A stretch of 64,000 nt of DNA from Nostoc sp. HK-01 (GTDB taxonomy: Bacteria; Cyanobacteriota; Cyanobacteriia; Cyanobacteriales; Nostocaceae): contig AP018318.1 of the NCBI GenBank assembly GCA_003990705.1, positions 6,113,501 through 6,177,500 of the forward strand. The letters are read 5' to 3'. The translations under genes and the position numbers were made by a program. Of the stretch, positions 8,868 to 18,670 are shown in pieces. How positions within the stretch are numbered: the first letter of the stretch is position 1; each line of letters opens with the position of its first letter. The notes under the pieces were generated by a model, which was not told the DNA's origin, ran no database searches, and saw only the letters and a program-made list of their open reading frames with translations.

Positions 8868-9401
8868 TTATTTCTTCGGCGAAATCAACATCATCATATT
8901 TCTTCCCTCTTTTTTCGGTGCTTGTTGCACTTCTCCAAAAGGTTCAAGATCTGTCGCCATACGCTTGAGTAAATCTTCTGCTAAGTCACTGTGTTGAATT
9001 TCTCGACCCCGAAACATAACAGTAGCTTTGACTTTATCACCATCTTTCAAGAAGCGCTCTGCTTGTTTCACACGCACGTTGTAATCGTGTTCTTCGATTT
9101 TGTAGCGCATCTTTACTTCCTTGACATCAGCCGTGTGCTGCTTTTTCCGGGCTTCCCGCGCCTTCTTCTCCTGTTCAAATTTGTATTTCCCGTAGTCCAT
9201 AATTCGGCAAACTGGCGGGTCAGCCTTATCACTCAGCAGCACCAAATCTAGCTCTTTTTCTTCTGCTAGTTGTAATGCTTCCTGAGGAGTGATAATTCCT
9301 AGTTGGGAGCCATCAGTATCAATGACTCTAATTTTCGGGAAGCGGATTCTCTCGTTGATTTGGGGCAGATCGCGAGTTCTTTTTTTCTCAATCACAGGCA
9401 T
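8868..9401 (-). CDS. infC: Translation initiation factor IF-3
   Basis: 177-residue IF-3, which binds the 30S subunit, prevents premature 50S joining and checks start codon pairing. The N-terminal domain contains [21 protein letters not shown] and [16 protein letters not shown], the hallmark YGK(Y/F) motif before the linker. The C-terminal domain contains [18 protein letters not shown] and [17 protein letters not shown]. Start and end match the family (about 175-180 residues). infC genes often use rare start codons; here the codon is ATG ([14 protein letters not shown]). No rpmI/rplT follows, consistent with the scattered arrangement in cyanobacteria. Confidence 0.97.
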   Translation of the reverse strand: MPVIEKKRTRDLPQINERIRFPKIRVIDTDGSQLGIITPQEALQLAEEKELDLVLLSDKADPPVCRIMDYGKYKFEQEKKAREARKKQHTADVKEVKMRYKIEEHDYNVRVKQAERFLKDGDKVKATVMFRGREIQHSDLAEDLLKRMATDLEPFGEVQQAPKKEGRNMMMLISPKK

Positions 9402-9824
9402 TATGATTTATGGAAGCTCTCTTTTTAGAATATAGTTTGGTTTTGCTCGGTATGCCTCAGAAGTACAATACTTAAAATAACTGAGGACTTAACAATCAGT
9501 CTTTGATTCTAGAGTAACTAATCTATAGTCTAGTTACTAACGGCTGTATTTGTCATTCTACTCATAATGACAAAAATTTCTCTGCAATAGTTAACTTAAA
9601 TTACACAAGCAAAGGCAAAATTATTTATTGTAACAATTATTTTATTTACTGTTGACAAATACACGAAAATATATATTAGGGTTCGGGAATAGGGGAATCA
9701 GAATATTTTCCTTAGTCAATCGTGAGTTTTCCCATAACTGGCTGTCTAAAAATTTCAGACTTCAATAGACAGCTTTTATATTGGATGTATATAGTATGCA
9801 CATCTTCCAGCATCGGAGGTAAGC
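9402..9824. other. Intergenic region upstream of infC and of the alpha/beta hydrolase
   Basis: AT-rich 423-bp divergent spacer. I see no credible gene, only the ribosome binding site GGAGGT at 9815-9820 of the next gene. Promoters for both flanking genes presumably lie here, but none is clear enough to mark. Confidence 0.6.
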
Positions 9825-10745
9825 TTGACCACAGCGGTACACTGGCAACAGCGAGTTGGCAATCAAAGAGACTGGGTTTGGCGGGGCTGGCAAACTCGTT
9901 ATACTTACATCCGCCCTAGCGCCAATTACAATAACTCAACGCCCTTAATTTTGCTACATGGGTTTGGTGCTTCTATTGGACATTGGCGGCATAATTTAGA
10001 AGTTTTGGGTGAATATCATACAGTTTATGCTTTAGATATGCTGGGTTTTGGCGCTTCGGAAAAAGCTCCAGCAAATTACAGCATAGAATTATGGGTTGAG
10101 CAGGTATACGAATTCTGGCGAGCATTTATCCGCCAACCTGTTGTATTGGTAGGAAATTCTAATGGTTCATTGATTTCCTTAGCAGCAGCAGCGGCTCACC
10201 CTGATATGGTGCAAGGCATTGTCATGATGAGTTTACCTGACCCATCATTAGAACAAGAAGCGATACCTGCTGTTTTGCGACCAATTGTGAAAACTATCAA
10301 AAATATTGTTGCTTCCCCGTTAGTATTGCAGCCAGTATTTCAGTTTGTGCGTCAACCCAGTGTCTTACGGCGCTGGGCGAGTTTGGCTTATGCAAATCCC
10401 GAAGCTATTACCGATGAACTTATAGAAATTTTGGCTGGGCCTCCCCAAGACAGAGGTTCGGCGCGGGCTTTTAGTGCTTTATTTAAAGCGGCGATCGGTG
10501 TTAATTTTAGTCCCAGTGTCAAAGCTGTATTGCCCAAATTAACAATTCCTATGCTGTTAATTTGGGGACAAAAAGACCGCTTTGTTCCACCTGTATTGGC
10601 TACTCGATTTGCTCAATACAACAACAAATTAGAACTACTCAACCTAGAGAATGTAGGACATTGCCCTCATGATGAGTGTCCAGAACAAATTAACCAAGCA
10701 ATTTTAGATTGGATGACTCGATGTTTTGGCGATCGCCAGTGTTGA
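9825..10745 (+). CDS. Alpha/beta fold hydrolase
   Basis: 306-residue serine hydrolase-type protein. It shows LILLHGFGASIGHWRHNL (oxyanion HG), the nucleophile elbow LVGNSNGSLIS (G-N-S-N-G, so Ser follows Asn), the acidic residue in LLIWGQKDRFVPP and the catalytic His in NVGHCPHDECPE. The overall pattern is that of the plant/cyanobacterial hydrolases often annotated near pheophytinase or haloperoxidase relatives; the substrate is unknown. The start is a TTG at 9825, supported by a strong GGAGGT four bases upstream; no ATG is available near the conserved N terminus (TTAVHWQQRVG). It appears monocistronic. Confidence 0.85.
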   Translation: MTTAVHWQQRVGNQRDWVWRGWQTRYTYIRPSANYNNSTPLILLHGFGASIGHWRHNLEVLGEYHTVYALDMLGFGASEKAPANYSIELWVEQVYEFWRAFIRQPVVLVGNSNGSLISLAAAAAHPDMVQGIVMMSLPDPSLEQEAIPAVLRPIVKTIKNIVASPLVLQPVFQFVRQPSVLRRWASLAYANPEAITDELIEILAGPPQDRGSARAFSALFKAAIGVNFSPSVKAVLPKLTIPMLLIWGQKDRFVPPVLATRFAQYNNKLELLNLENVGHCPHDECPEQINQAILDWMTRCFGDRQC

Positions 10746-10846
10746 AGAAGAATTCACAAGTTAGAATTCAGGAGTCAGAATCAATCATTAAGCAATTTTG
10801 ACCCGCGACTAACTAATTGAAGACCACACTTCAAAAAGCTCATTAA

Positions 10847-10869
10847 CCACCAAATTGAAAATTTGGTGG
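10847..10869. terminator. Hairpin downstream of the hydrolase gene
   Basis: CCACCAAATT (10847-10856) pairs perfectly with AATTTGGTGG (10860-10869) across a three-base loop. No T run follows, so terminator function is only probable. Confidence 0.45.
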
Positions 10870-10885
10870 GAGCCTTAAACTCGGT

Positions 10886-10985
10886 TATTCTGACGCTCGC
10901 GGACTCGCTCTAAGCGAAGCTATGTCGTTGGTAAAGCCTCTCGTTCGCGTTAGCGTTTCTGAAAGAGAAGAGAAGGCTTTACGCC
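10886..10985. repeat. Short dispersed repeat cluster with hairpin
   Basis: Contains the phrases GCTCGCGGACTCGCTCTAAG, GCGAAGCTATGTC and GTTCGCGTTAGCG, recurrent in intergenic repeats of Nostocales (from memory). The arm GTAAAGCCTCTC (10931-10942) pairs with GAGAAGGCTTTAC (10970-10982) apart from one extra base. Confidence 0.5.
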
Positions 10986-11024
10986 ACACTATCCGCCAGT
11001 CGTACAGAATTCATTCACGCAGAT

Positions 11025-11387
11025 CTAGCCTATTTGGACTTGTGCTGTATCAACTTCTGTAGCACCATTGACAGCGCGGGCTACAGAAACCATCTTGTTG
11101 AGAATCTCCTGGCTAGGAACTTTACCTTTGAGAACTACAGTTCCACCAGTCTGAGCAACCCAAAGTGTGTCTATGTCATCAAGCTGCTGATCTTGATCAA
11201 ATGCTAATGCTACCCGCTTGGCCAATCCACTTTGGTCATATTCGCCATTCAATCCGATCCGTTCTGGTGGCATAGATTGAGTTGCTGTAGGCGCAGCAGT
11301 AGCAGCTTGGGGTACTGCTTGCGGAGCCGGATTGACCTGTGCATTTTGTGGTTTTTCCAAACCGAATAATCTTTTTAACCAACCCAT
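11025..11387 (-). CDS. BON domain protein
   Basis: 120-residue protein from ATG at 11387 (MGWLKRLFGLEKP). A Pro/Ala/Thr-rich linker covers residues about 20-45. A BON domain follows (residues about 55-120), with GLAKRVALAFDQDQQLDDIDTLWVAQTG, GTVVLKGKVPSQEILNKM and the C-terminal ARAVNGATEVDTAQVQIG. BON domains bind phospholipid or other envelope components. No signal peptide or membrane segment is obvious, so the location is open. An in-frame start 11 codons upstream exists but lacks conservation-like features. Confidence 0.85.
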   Translation of the reverse strand: MGWLKRLFGLEKPQNAQVNPAPQAVPQAATAAPTATQSMPPERIGLNGEYDQSGLAKRVALAFDQDQQLDDIDTLWVAQTGGTVVLKGKVPSQEILNKMVSVARAVNGATEVDTAQVQIG

Positions 11388-11662
11388 AAATGCTGCTCTC
11401 CTATGAACATTCCATAACATTTTGAAGATAATGGTTCTTTGTCATTATTTTCATCTGTCAAGGAAAAGATCTACACTTCAGAAGGTTTCTACTTTCAGTA
11501 TGATTTGTCGAGAACTTCTGTCTAGAAAGTGTAATGAGTGCAGGTATAAGTTTAAAATAGAAAATAGCACTTATCAAAAAATTTAGTTTAACAGTACGTG
11601 TAAGGTAGCCATTAGCTAGTGTTTGCGTTAGTAATATGCTACCTGAGCCTGTGTTGGCAAAG

Positions 11663-12181
11663 ATGAAACATACCCTTTCTGTTCTAGTAGAAGACGAAGC
11701 GGGTGTTCTTTCCCGCATTTCTAGTTTGTTCGCCCGCCGTGGCTATAACATAGAAAGCCTTGCTGTTGGCCAAGCGGAGCAGGGAGGAGTTTCCCGCATT
11801 ACGATGGTTGTGGCTGGTGACGATCGCATAATCGAACAAATCACCAAGCAACTATACAAGCTGGTTAATGTGCTTAAAGTTCAAGATATTACAGAAACTC
11901 CCTGTGTAGAGCGAGAGTTAATGCTTTTGAAAGTGAATGCTAATAGCACTCACCGTTCTGAAGTTATTGAACTGGCTCAGATTTTCCGAGCGCGGGTTGT
12001 CGATGTAGCGGAAGATTCTCTTACTTTGGAAGTAGTGGGAGACCCCGGAAAGATGGTAGCGATTGTACAGGTGCTACAAAAATTTGGTCTTAGGGAAATA
12101 GCCCGGACTGGTAAAATAGCCCTGACTCGTGAGTCTGGTGTGAATACTGAGTTGCTCAAATCTTTGGAAGCAAAGGTCTAG
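11663..12181 (+). CDS. ilvN: Acetolactate synthase small (regulatory) subunit
   Basis: 172-residue regulatory subunit of acetohydroxyacid synthase, the first step of branched-chain amino acid synthesis; it binds valine and activates the catalytic subunit. The ACT domain is obvious at the N terminus ([20 protein letters not shown], then [12 protein letters not shown]). The C-terminal part has LMLLKVNAN and [11 protein letters not shown] chose ATG 11663 (MKHTLSVL) as the usual start; an upstream ATG at 11636 would add nine residues. The catalytic subunit gene is not nearby. A terminator follows about 70 bases downstream. Confidence 0.95.
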   Translation: MKHTLSVLVEDEAGVLSRISSLFARRGYNIESLAVGQAEQGGVSRITMVVAGDDRIIEQITKQLYKLVNVLKVQDITETPCVERELMLLKVNANSTHRSEVIELAQIFRARVVDVAEDSLTLEVVGDPGKMVAIVQVLQKFGLREIARTGKIALTRESGVNTELLKSLEAKV

Positions 12182-12253
12182 TCAAAGCAATCTCCTGGCT
12201 GTATTTTTGATAACTCATCCAGTGAAATCACTCCGAAATTGTCGCAGCTATTA

Positions 12254-12279
12254 CCCCGAAGACTTAACGGGGTTTTTTT
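12254..12279 (+). terminator. Rho-independent terminator of ilvN
   Basis: CCCCG and CGGGG form a short stem around AAGACTTAA, followed directly by seven T residues. Confidence 0.75.
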
Positions 12280-12439
12280 ATGGTTTTTTCCTACCTGCTC
12301 ACTGATTTTTTTCGTAAATATAAGAGTGCTTATTTTAACATTTTCATCAAAATTTTACAGGGAAACGTATATTTAAATCAAGAGTTCAGAGTACTAATAC
12401 TTAAAAAGCTTAAAAAACACCGCATACAATTCACACAAT

Positions 12440-12651
12440 CAATATAAATTTACGGTAGTCATAGATGAAGATTTCACCAAGCTGGGTTTGTCAGGACTGT
12501 GATGACGAATGAGTTGAAAGCCGTTAAACTGTTTGCCTAGAGATTAGAGATTAGGTAAAGAGCTGAAGTTGTAAGATATCAGCTTTTCACATAAGGTTAG
12601 AGTTCAGTAATATACCTAGAAAACCGTAGCAGTTCCCCTACGGTTTTTTTA
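12440..12651 (+). ncRNA. Candidate small RNA ending in an intrinsic terminator
   Basis: About 200 bases without an open reading frame end in a very good terminator: AAACCGTAG (12621-12629), CTACGGTTT (12638-12646) and a T run to 12650. The upstream gene ilvN already has its own terminator, so this second one needs a transcript that starts in between. A further stem AGCTGA/TCAGCT lies at about 12560-12585. The left boundary is a guess; I recognise no known RNA family. Confidence 0.35.
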
Positions 12652-12851
12652 TGATGTTAAATATTACGTAAAAAGACTTATTTTAGCTAATTTTAAATGT
12701 AACAAAAAAGTCTATTTAGTAACTAAAATCAGCGCAATTTTTCATAAAACTAGATTTGGATTCTTAAATTTTCCAGTGATTTTACCGCACCTAAAATCAA
12801 GTAAATATGAATACAAAAGAATATATAGTTCGACACATTTAAATAAAGCGT

Positions 12852-13244
12852 ATGTTTTTAAAGAGCTTTAGTAGCGTTGTAGTAGTAGTGACATTGTTAG
12901 TAGGTAATACAGCCATAGCTCAAACTACTAATAACCAATTAGCATTTCATATACAAGTAGGTGCTGATCATGATGGTAATCCAATTATTTTAGATGCAGG
13001 CTCGGTGCAAGGAAGTAAGTATACTATCTTGCAAAAACAGGGTAATGGTCTCACAAAAACTACTTTTCGTGCTTCATGTACTGAAGGTCGTTTATTTTCT
13101 GAAACATCTTCTATCTACAGTGCAGATGGTCAGTTAGTTACTGAAAAACAAACCAAGCAAGAAATTACCCCTCAACCTGGAACCCCTGAAGCTAATTCTA
13201 TGGAGATTGTTTGTCAAACAGCCAGCAACGACAGTAATCAGTAA
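12852..13244 (+). CDS. Secreted small protein, function unknown (surface-adhesin E-like?)
   Basis: 130 residues with a signal peptide (MFLKSFSSVVVVVTLLVG, cleavage after AIA-Q near residue 23). The mature part has an ILDAGSV and YTILQK pattern and a pair of cysteines (RASCTEG and EIVCQTA), so a disulfide is likely after export. The layout resembles short cyanobacterial exported proteins related to the 'surface-adhesin E' fold, but this is only an impression. It is followed 146 bases later by a membrane protein in the same direction. Confidence 0.65.
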   Translation: MFLKSFSSVVVVVTLLVGNTAIAQTTNNQLAFHIQVGADHDGNPIILDAGSVQGSKYTILQKQGNGLTKTTFRASCTEGRLFSETSSIYSADGQLVTEKQTKQEITPQPGTPEANSMEIVCQTASNDSNQ

Positions 13245-13389
13245 GTAACCGTAAAATGTTGATTAGTGAAAATTCTGTGTTCTGCTTAGTCAGTTAATCA
13301 GTATACAAGTAAAATACGTAGACATTGTTGGCGAAACTTTTGCGAAATTTCATCAGTCTGAGTTTTCAAATTCTGTAAAAAAAATATCC

Positions 13390-14793
13390 ATGTCTTCTTC
13401 TAATCAAGGTATTCCTGGATTACCTGATCTGACACATCCAATAGAACTGATTCAGTTTGGCAACCAACTACTCAAGGCTTCTATTTTATTAGTATTTTTA
13501 GTTATAGCCTTGGGTGTAGCGATCGCACTTATAAGTTTTGCCTTGCGTCGCCATCAAGAAGACAACATGATTTTTCTTGGTGAGTGGGTTGTGCGTTACT
13601 CCCAACTTTTACGGGGATTACAGCACCTGACTCTGATATTAGTTCTGTTGGTAGTCGGATTTTTTCTTACTTCTACTTTAGGCAATCGCTATCATCATTG
13701 GGAACAGGCAAAGGTTGTACAAATTGCCCAAACAGTTGCTGGCGATAAATTAGAGCAGACAGCACCGCAAGTCCGCTATGTGATTCAAGAGCCGTTCACT
13801 TATAACAACCAAGTCAACGGCAAAATAGTTAAAGTCAACGATACACGCGAAGTTACTCGTTTTCTGTCCTTGGCAGGATCGCAGATTCAGGTCAAACTTG
13901 AGCAAAACACGGATGTTCAAGGTCGTAGTGCCGTTTATCGCATAGATTACAGTGCAGATTATAAAGTCGTCAATCGACTCCAAAATGTTCAAAGTTTTTT
14001 CTTTGAAGCACCACCACCCGATGGCTACTCACTGCTGTCTAACTACAAAGTCGAACGTTCCGGAACTCGACTCGAACTTGTGAACCCTGGAGACTATGGG
14101 TTTCCCTTCAGTTTGCAACCAGGAGAAACAGCTAACTTTCGCGTTACTTATCAAGCTCAAGGAGGGCCGCGCTGGGTTTACAATGCTGCGGGACAAATCC
14201 TCAGCAACTTTCGTCTGACAGCAACCGCTAACTTTACTCCTGTTGAGTTTGCTAGTGGTATTGTACCGAACGAAATTAAAGCTGATCGCCGTAGCACTCA
14301 GTATACTTGGATATTTAATGACAATGTTTCTGTAAAAAATCCTTTTGGAGTTTTTACCAACACCGCACCTATCCGTAATACGGGGATCATGCCTCGGTTA
14401 TTATTATTATCACCAGCATTATTTCTCTGGTGGATATTGCTGTTGTATTTGTCAGTACCAATGAGTTTGCAAAATGTGGCGATCGCATCTGGTATGTTCT
14501 TTGCATGTATTTTGACTTTGACTTACCTGGCTCGCTTCATAAATCCTGAATTAGCCTGGACAATGATTTCCCTCATCTTTCTCACATTAAGTTGGGGATT
14601 AGGTGCCAATCGCAGCGCTTCTATTGCTGTAATTATCTGTTCTATTGCTGGAGCAGTGCTACCAGTGTTTGGATTATTAGTTCCATTTAGTGGTCTGACT
14701 TTAAGTGGAGCCAGTTTACTTTCGGCGGTTTGGTTAGCAGTCCGTCACTGGTATACCTGGTACAGTTTTTCTCCAGCAGACCGTGTTAAGTAA
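13390..14793 (+). CDS. Membrane protein with large extracytoplasmic domain, function unknown
   Basis: 467 residues. Two transmembrane segments lie near the N terminus (ASILLVFLVIALGVAIALIS at about 30-50 and LTLILVLLVVGFFLTSTL at about 77-95). A beta-rich soluble region follows (about 100-330, with FEAPPPDGYSLLSNY and NPGDYGFPFSLQPGETANF). Five or so hydrophobic helices then run from LLLLSPALFLWWILLLYL to the end. The topology of a periplasmic domain followed by a C-terminal helix bundle resembles CreD-type inner membrane proteins, but no motif supports a name. The start ATG at 13390 follows a poor ribosome binding site. Confidence 0.7.
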   Translation: MSSSNQGIPGLPDLTHPIELIQFGNQLLKASILLVFLVIALGVAIALISFALRRHQEDNMIFLGEWVVRYSQLLRGLQHLTLILVLLVVGFFLTSTLGNRYHHWEQAKVVQIAQTVAGDKLEQTAPQVRYVIQEPFTYNNQVNGKIVKVNDTREVTRFLSLAGSQIQVKLEQNTDVQGRSAVYRIDYSADYKVVNRLQNVQSFFFEAPPPDGYSLLSNYKVERSGTRLELVNPGDYGFPFSLQPGETANFRVTYQAQGGPRWVYNAAGQILSNFRLTATANFTPVEFASGIVPNEIKADRRSTQYTWIFNDNVSVKNPFGVFTNTAPIRNTGIMPRLLLLSPALFLWWILLLYLSVPMSLQNVAIASGMFFACILTLTYLARFINPELAWTMISLIFLTLSWGLGANRSASIAVIICSIAGAVLPVFGLLVPFSGLTLSGASLLSAVWLAVRHWYTWYSFSPADRVK

Positions 14794-14939
14794 CTACCAC
14801 CATTTGCTATAACCATTCTTAGCAACGAACTGTATCCTCACATCTAGTCAATAGCATCTGAATTTCTTTCCTAAAATTTACTATCAAAGTACTTGACACT
14901 AACCCACCAAGGACTGCTATATTAACAGAGGTGAAGCGA

Positions 14940-15011
14940 TGGGGCGTAGCCAAGTGGTAAGGCAGCGGGTTTTGGTCCCGCCATCCCTAGGTTCGAATCC
15001 TAGCGCCCCAG
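14940..15011 (+). tRNA. trnQ: tRNA-Gln (anticodon TTG)
   Basis: 72-nt cloverleaf. Acceptor TGGGGCG pairs with CGCCCCA plus discriminator G; anticodon stem GCGGG/CCCGC with loop TTTTGGT places TTG as anticodon; the T-loop contains GGTTCGAATCC. CCA is not encoded. Confidence 0.97.
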
Positions 15012-15018
15012 TATAAAG

Positions 15019-15044
15019 AAAGGTAGAGTTTTCTACCTTTTTTT
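15019..15044 (+). terminator. Rho-independent terminator of tRNA-Gln
   Basis: AAAGGTAGA pairs with TCTACCTTT, followed by a run of T residues, eight bases after the tRNA. Confidence 0.85.
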
Positions 15045-15742
15045 AATTTGTATATAACTCTCTCCTCATGACATCTCACTACAAAAATCCAGTCGGAGAT
15101 ACATATACTTGCTGGATAAGTTTTTAATACACTCAATATCAAGCAACATACAAATTATGCTAGTCGAACCATCAATTAGGACTATATTGATGGCTCAATG
15201 CTTAAAAATACGGGGTTTATACTCATCACTCAGCGATTTTAGGACTTAATCAAAAACCCTCTGACACTCTTATTCATCTATGGGTAGATTTTTTTAGCCC
15301 GTGCGGAAGTACTAACTTTGCTATGATGCTAAATTTGTTATGAGTTAATCCACTAGATAAATTTTTTTCCGGCCACAATATTACACAGAGCTAGGAAGTT
15401 AAAAATTTCTTGCAGTTTAATTAAAAATTTCGTATAGCTAAAAAGGAATATTCGGTAGGGCGAGCAAAATTAGCCTACGCAATGTTACTGTATTTGTATT
15501 GCGTTACCCTTTACTAAGCTGTATTTGTAAAACTGTAACCACAATGATAAGTGTATGAACTAAGTTTTTCATAATACCTGCATACTGAAAATTGTCTAAC
15601 GGATTGGTTAGTTAGTCAATTCACTTAATTGCCAGGGCATAGCAACAGACAAGGTAACTTACAAGCATTCTAAGCATCTACGCCAAAATTCAGATCGCGG
15701 TTTTTGCTGCATCAAACCCCAGTCGTTTAATTTACAAACACT
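15045..15742. other. Long intergenic region upstream of the first tyrosine kinase gene
   Basis: Nearly 700 bp without a convincing gene. It holds a copy of a dispersed sequence (CCGGCCACAATATTACA, 15369-15385) that matches one arm of the inverted repeat at 2117-2237. The region probably carries the promoter and a long leader for the polysaccharide gene, but I cannot place either. Confidence 0.5.
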
Positions 15743-17962
15743 ATGCTGAAGTCAGAAAAACACCCTTACCTGTCACAAGCTAAATCTGCTCAGTTCAACA
15801 ACAATGATGACGATGAATTGCATGTAGGGCAGATTTTCGCCATTCTGCGTCGTCGATTATTGCTAATTTCTGGGATCACTGCTTTAGTAGCTACAGTAGC
15901 GGTGTTAAAGGCAGAAACCGATCCTCCTGTATATCTGGGTTCGTTTGATATTTTAACCAGACAGGTAACTGGAGAGACAAAGGTGATAGCTAGTGTACCT
16001 CAGACAATTTCTGATGAAGATACCACCCCTAGAGTGGTAGCTTCCTCAAATAAAGGCGATGGCGGTGGTAATACAACTATTCAAGTACTACGTAGTCCGC
16101 GAGTACTCGATCCGATTGTGGAAAAGCTAAAGACTAAATATCCATATATTACTTATAATTCTCTAGCTTCTGGCTTAAGCATCGGTTCACAATCCCCAGA
16201 TATTTTAACTGTCCAATATACACACCCAGACCCCAAATTAGTTAGTGATGTTTCTAAGCTACTAGCTGATGCTTATTTAGCGTATAGTTTACAAGAACGT
16301 CAGTTAGATGTTGATCAAGCGATTGAGTTCGTTGATAAACAAAGAAAACCAATAGAAGCACGGGTAAAATATTGGCAAAATCAACTCAGAAATTTACAAG
16401 TAGAAAATAACTTAATTGATCCAACTCAGAGAGCGCAAGAATTAGCTGGTCAATTAGCTGGATTGCGACAACAGCGGATAGAGAATCGGTTACAACTAGA
16501 GCAATTAGTCGCAAGATATCAGGATTTGCAAAGAGAATTAGCTCAAAGTCGCGGCGAACGGGCGGGTAATTCTTTGCTGAGTGAAAATGGGCGTTATCAA
16601 AGGATACTGGATCAAATCCAAGCGGTTGATATTGAAATCGCTCAAAAATCAGCCATATATAGTGAAGAAAATCCAGCAATGCAAACGCTCAGAGAAAGAA
16701 AAGCTTATTTACTTCCTTTGCTGGCTGGAGAGGAAATGCGTCTGCAAAAAGAATTGCAAAGCCAAATTCGTTCTGTTTCAGCACGCGATCAGTTTTTATA
16801 TGACAAAATCAAAAATCTCAATAACGACGTAAGATATTTAGCTACTCTGAGTCGTGATTACAGCAATATTCAACAACAATTAGGAATTGCCAACGGTAGT
16901 CTGACTCAATTTACGACTAAACAACAAGCTCTAGAAATTGAAAAAGCCCAAAAACAACAACCTTGGCGGTTACTTGATCCGAAATTAGCTACAGTTAATA
17001 AACCAAGTGCGATTTCTAACAATGCCAAGCTGAACTTAGCAATTGGTGGTGTTTTAGGATTAATTTTGGGTATAGGCGCAGCTTTAATTGTCGATAAACT
17101 CAGCAATATTTTCTACACTGTTCAAGAGTTGAAGAACAGTACAAAGCTACCATTACTAGGAATTGTACCTCTGAGAAAAGAATTAGAAGCAGCACCCCAA
17201 TCCAATTTATCCAGAGGTTTGCAACAAACTAATCGAGCTTCTTTCTTTGAAATTTTCCGATCGCTTTACACCAATATTATGTTGTTGGGTTCGGACGATC
17301 CAATCCGGTCTTTGGTAATTAGTTCCGCCGGACAAGGAGATGGTAAATCTACTGTGGCGGTACATTTAGCACAAGCCGCTGCCGCAATGGGGCAGCGAGT
17401 GTTGCTAGTAGATTCTAACCTCCGTTGTCCGACTTTACACCAGCGACTTGGCATTTTGAACGTTCAAGGTTTGACTGATGTAATTGCCCAAGATTTGGAT
17501 TGGGAAAATGTCATTGAGCGATCGCCCATTGAAGACAATCTGTTTGTGATGACTGCGGGGCCAACACCTCCCGACTCAGTGCGGTTACTGGCTTCTAAGA
17601 AAATGCAAGATTTAATGGACGAACTGCAAAGTAGTTTCGATTTAGTGATTTATGACACGCCACCCTTACTAGGATTTGCGGACGCTTATCTTTTAGCATC
17701 CAACACCAATGGTATTGTGATGGTAGCTGGCTTAGGTCATTTAAAACGTACTGCCCTACAGCAAGTTTTGGAAGAAATTCAGATATCTGGTACACCCCTG
17801 TTAGGGATGATTGCCAACAAGTCAAAAGATTCAACACCTGTTTCTCATAACTACTATCAGCAATACTACAAAAACAGTGGTAGTGCTGAAATCGTGGAAG
17901 TAGAAACAGAAAATAGCGACGACCAAGCTAACTCTGTTTTTAGAGGCATCAGAAGACGCTAA
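15743..17962 (+). CDS. Wzc/GumC-type polysaccharide co-polymerase with tyrosine autokinase domain
   Basis: 739-residue inner membrane protein that controls chain length/export of surface polysaccharide and phosphorylates itself. A Wzz-type N terminus has one membrane helix (LLLISGITALVATVAVL at about 38-55). A long periplasmic coiled coil follows (about 190-400). The second membrane helix is LNLAIGGVLGLILGIGAALIV at about 430. The cytoplasmic BY-kinase domain shows Walker A SSAGQGDGKST (about 528-538), Walker A' VLLVDSNLR and Walker B LVIYDTPP. The C-terminal tail carries the tyrosine cluster HNYYQQYYKN typical of BY-kinase autophosphorylation. Lipid carrier and glycosyltransferase genes are not adjacent. 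A second, tail-less paralogue lies at 21.4-23.6 kb. Confidence 0.9.
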   Translation: MLKSEKHPYLSQAKSAQFNNNDDDELHVGQIFAILRRRLLLISGITALVATVAVLKAETDPPVYLGSFDILTRQVTGETKVIASVPQTISDEDTTPRVVASSNKGDGGGNTTIQVLRSPRVLDPIVEKLKTKYPYITYNSLASGLSIGSQSPDILTVQYTHPDPKLVSDVSKLLADAYLAYSLQERQLDVDQAIEFVDKQRKPIEARVKYWQNQLRNLQVENNLIDPTQRAQELAGQLAGLRQQRIENRLQLEQLVARYQDLQRELAQSRGERAGNSLLSENGRYQRILDQIQAVDIEIAQKSAIYSEENPAMQTLRERKAYLLPLLAGEEMRLQKELQSQIRSVSARDQFLYDKIKNLNNDVRYLATLSRDYSNIQQQLGIANGSLTQFTTKQQALEIEKAQKQQPWRLLDPKLATVNKPSAISNNAKLNLAIGGVLGLILGIGAALIVDKLSNIFYTVQELKNSTKLPLLGIVPLRKELEAAPQSNLSRGLQQTNRASFFEIFRSLYTNIMLLGSDDPIRSLVISSAGQGDGKSTVAVHLAQAAAAMGQRVLLVDSNLRCPTLHQRLGILNVQGLTDVIAQDLDWENVIERSPIEDNLFVMTAGPTPPDSVRLLASKKMQDLMDELQSSFDLVIYDTPPLLGFADAYLLASNTNGIVMVAGLGHLKRTALQQVLEEIQISGTPLLGMIANKSKDSTPVSHNYYQQYYKNSGSAEIVEVETENSDDQANSVFRGIRRR

Positions 17963-17972
17963 ATCATCTTCC

Positions 17973-18001
17973 AGAAGTCAGAATTTAAAATTCTGACTTC
18001 T
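17973..18001. terminator. Bidirectional hairpin between convergent genes
   Basis: AGAAGTCAGAATT (17973-17985) pairs perfectly with AATTCTGACTTCT (17989-18001). It sits 11 bases after the kinase stop and 7 before the stop of the leftward gene. Confidence 0.7.
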
Positions 18002-18007
18002 CAAGTT

Positions 18008-18490
18008 TTAAGTTTCAGGCGATTTTAAAGCCTGATCCAAAACTTGCCGAGCCTGTTCTGCTTTAGTTCGCGCTTCTTGGTAACGCAGATTTGCTTGGGC
18101 AAAATTTTTCAGAACCTTAAAACCTTCTTTAAGACGAGTAATTTCCTCTTCGGTAACAGAGTTATCGGAGAAAAGCACGTCAACCGATTTACGAATTTCT
18201 AATGCTTCAGTGCGCGATTCTTGCACTTTTAACTTTAGTGTAGCTAAGTTACTTAACAATTGGACTGCTTGAGTAATGGCATCCTCACCGTTATTCGCAG
18301 TATCAACAGTTGATTCCTTAACTTCAATTAATTGTTGAGGGCCAAATCCTTCTTCTAATTCCGTGGGGAGTTTACCTGCATCCATCAGTTCCATCAACTG
18401 ATCCATTGCTTTATCACGGGCTTTAGCTGAATCTTTGCCAGGAATAGTGAGGATGATTTCTGGACTTTGGGCGAGAGTATACTGAACCAT
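18008..18490 (-). CDS. Conserved-looking coiled-coil protein, function unknown
   Basis: 160 residues, acidic and mostly helical. It begins MVQYTLAQSPEIILTIPG, followed by an alpha-helical region rich in E/K/A with heptad-like spacing (TLKLKVQESRTEALEIRKSV and FKVLKNFAQANLRYQEARTK). There is no signal peptide, membrane helix or catalytic motif. It converges with the tyrosine kinase and is divergent from the membrane protein at 18.7 kb. I do not recognise a characterised family; small soluble cyanobacterial proteins of this type are usually annotated hypothetical. Confidence 0.7.
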   Translation of the reverse strand: MVQYTLAQSPEIILTIPGKDSAKARDKAMDQLMELMDAGKLPTELEEGFGPQQLIEVKESTVDTANNGEDAITQAVQLLSNLATLKLKVQESRTEALEIRKSVDVLFSDNSVTEEEITRLKEGFKVLKNFAQANLRYQEARTKAEQARQVLDQALKSPET

Positions 18491-18670
18491 ATTTGCGGAG
18501 AGAAAATTTGCTGGTTAACCAAGCCAAGGCATATAATTTTAACATATAGACAGTATTATTTTTGCTGATTTTATTAATCAATTGAGAATTCATCAGCATC
18601 TCCCAAGGCTCCGAAAATAAAACTTTATACTAAATAAAGATAGAGTCAATTTAAATAGGAGGGGAGAGCA

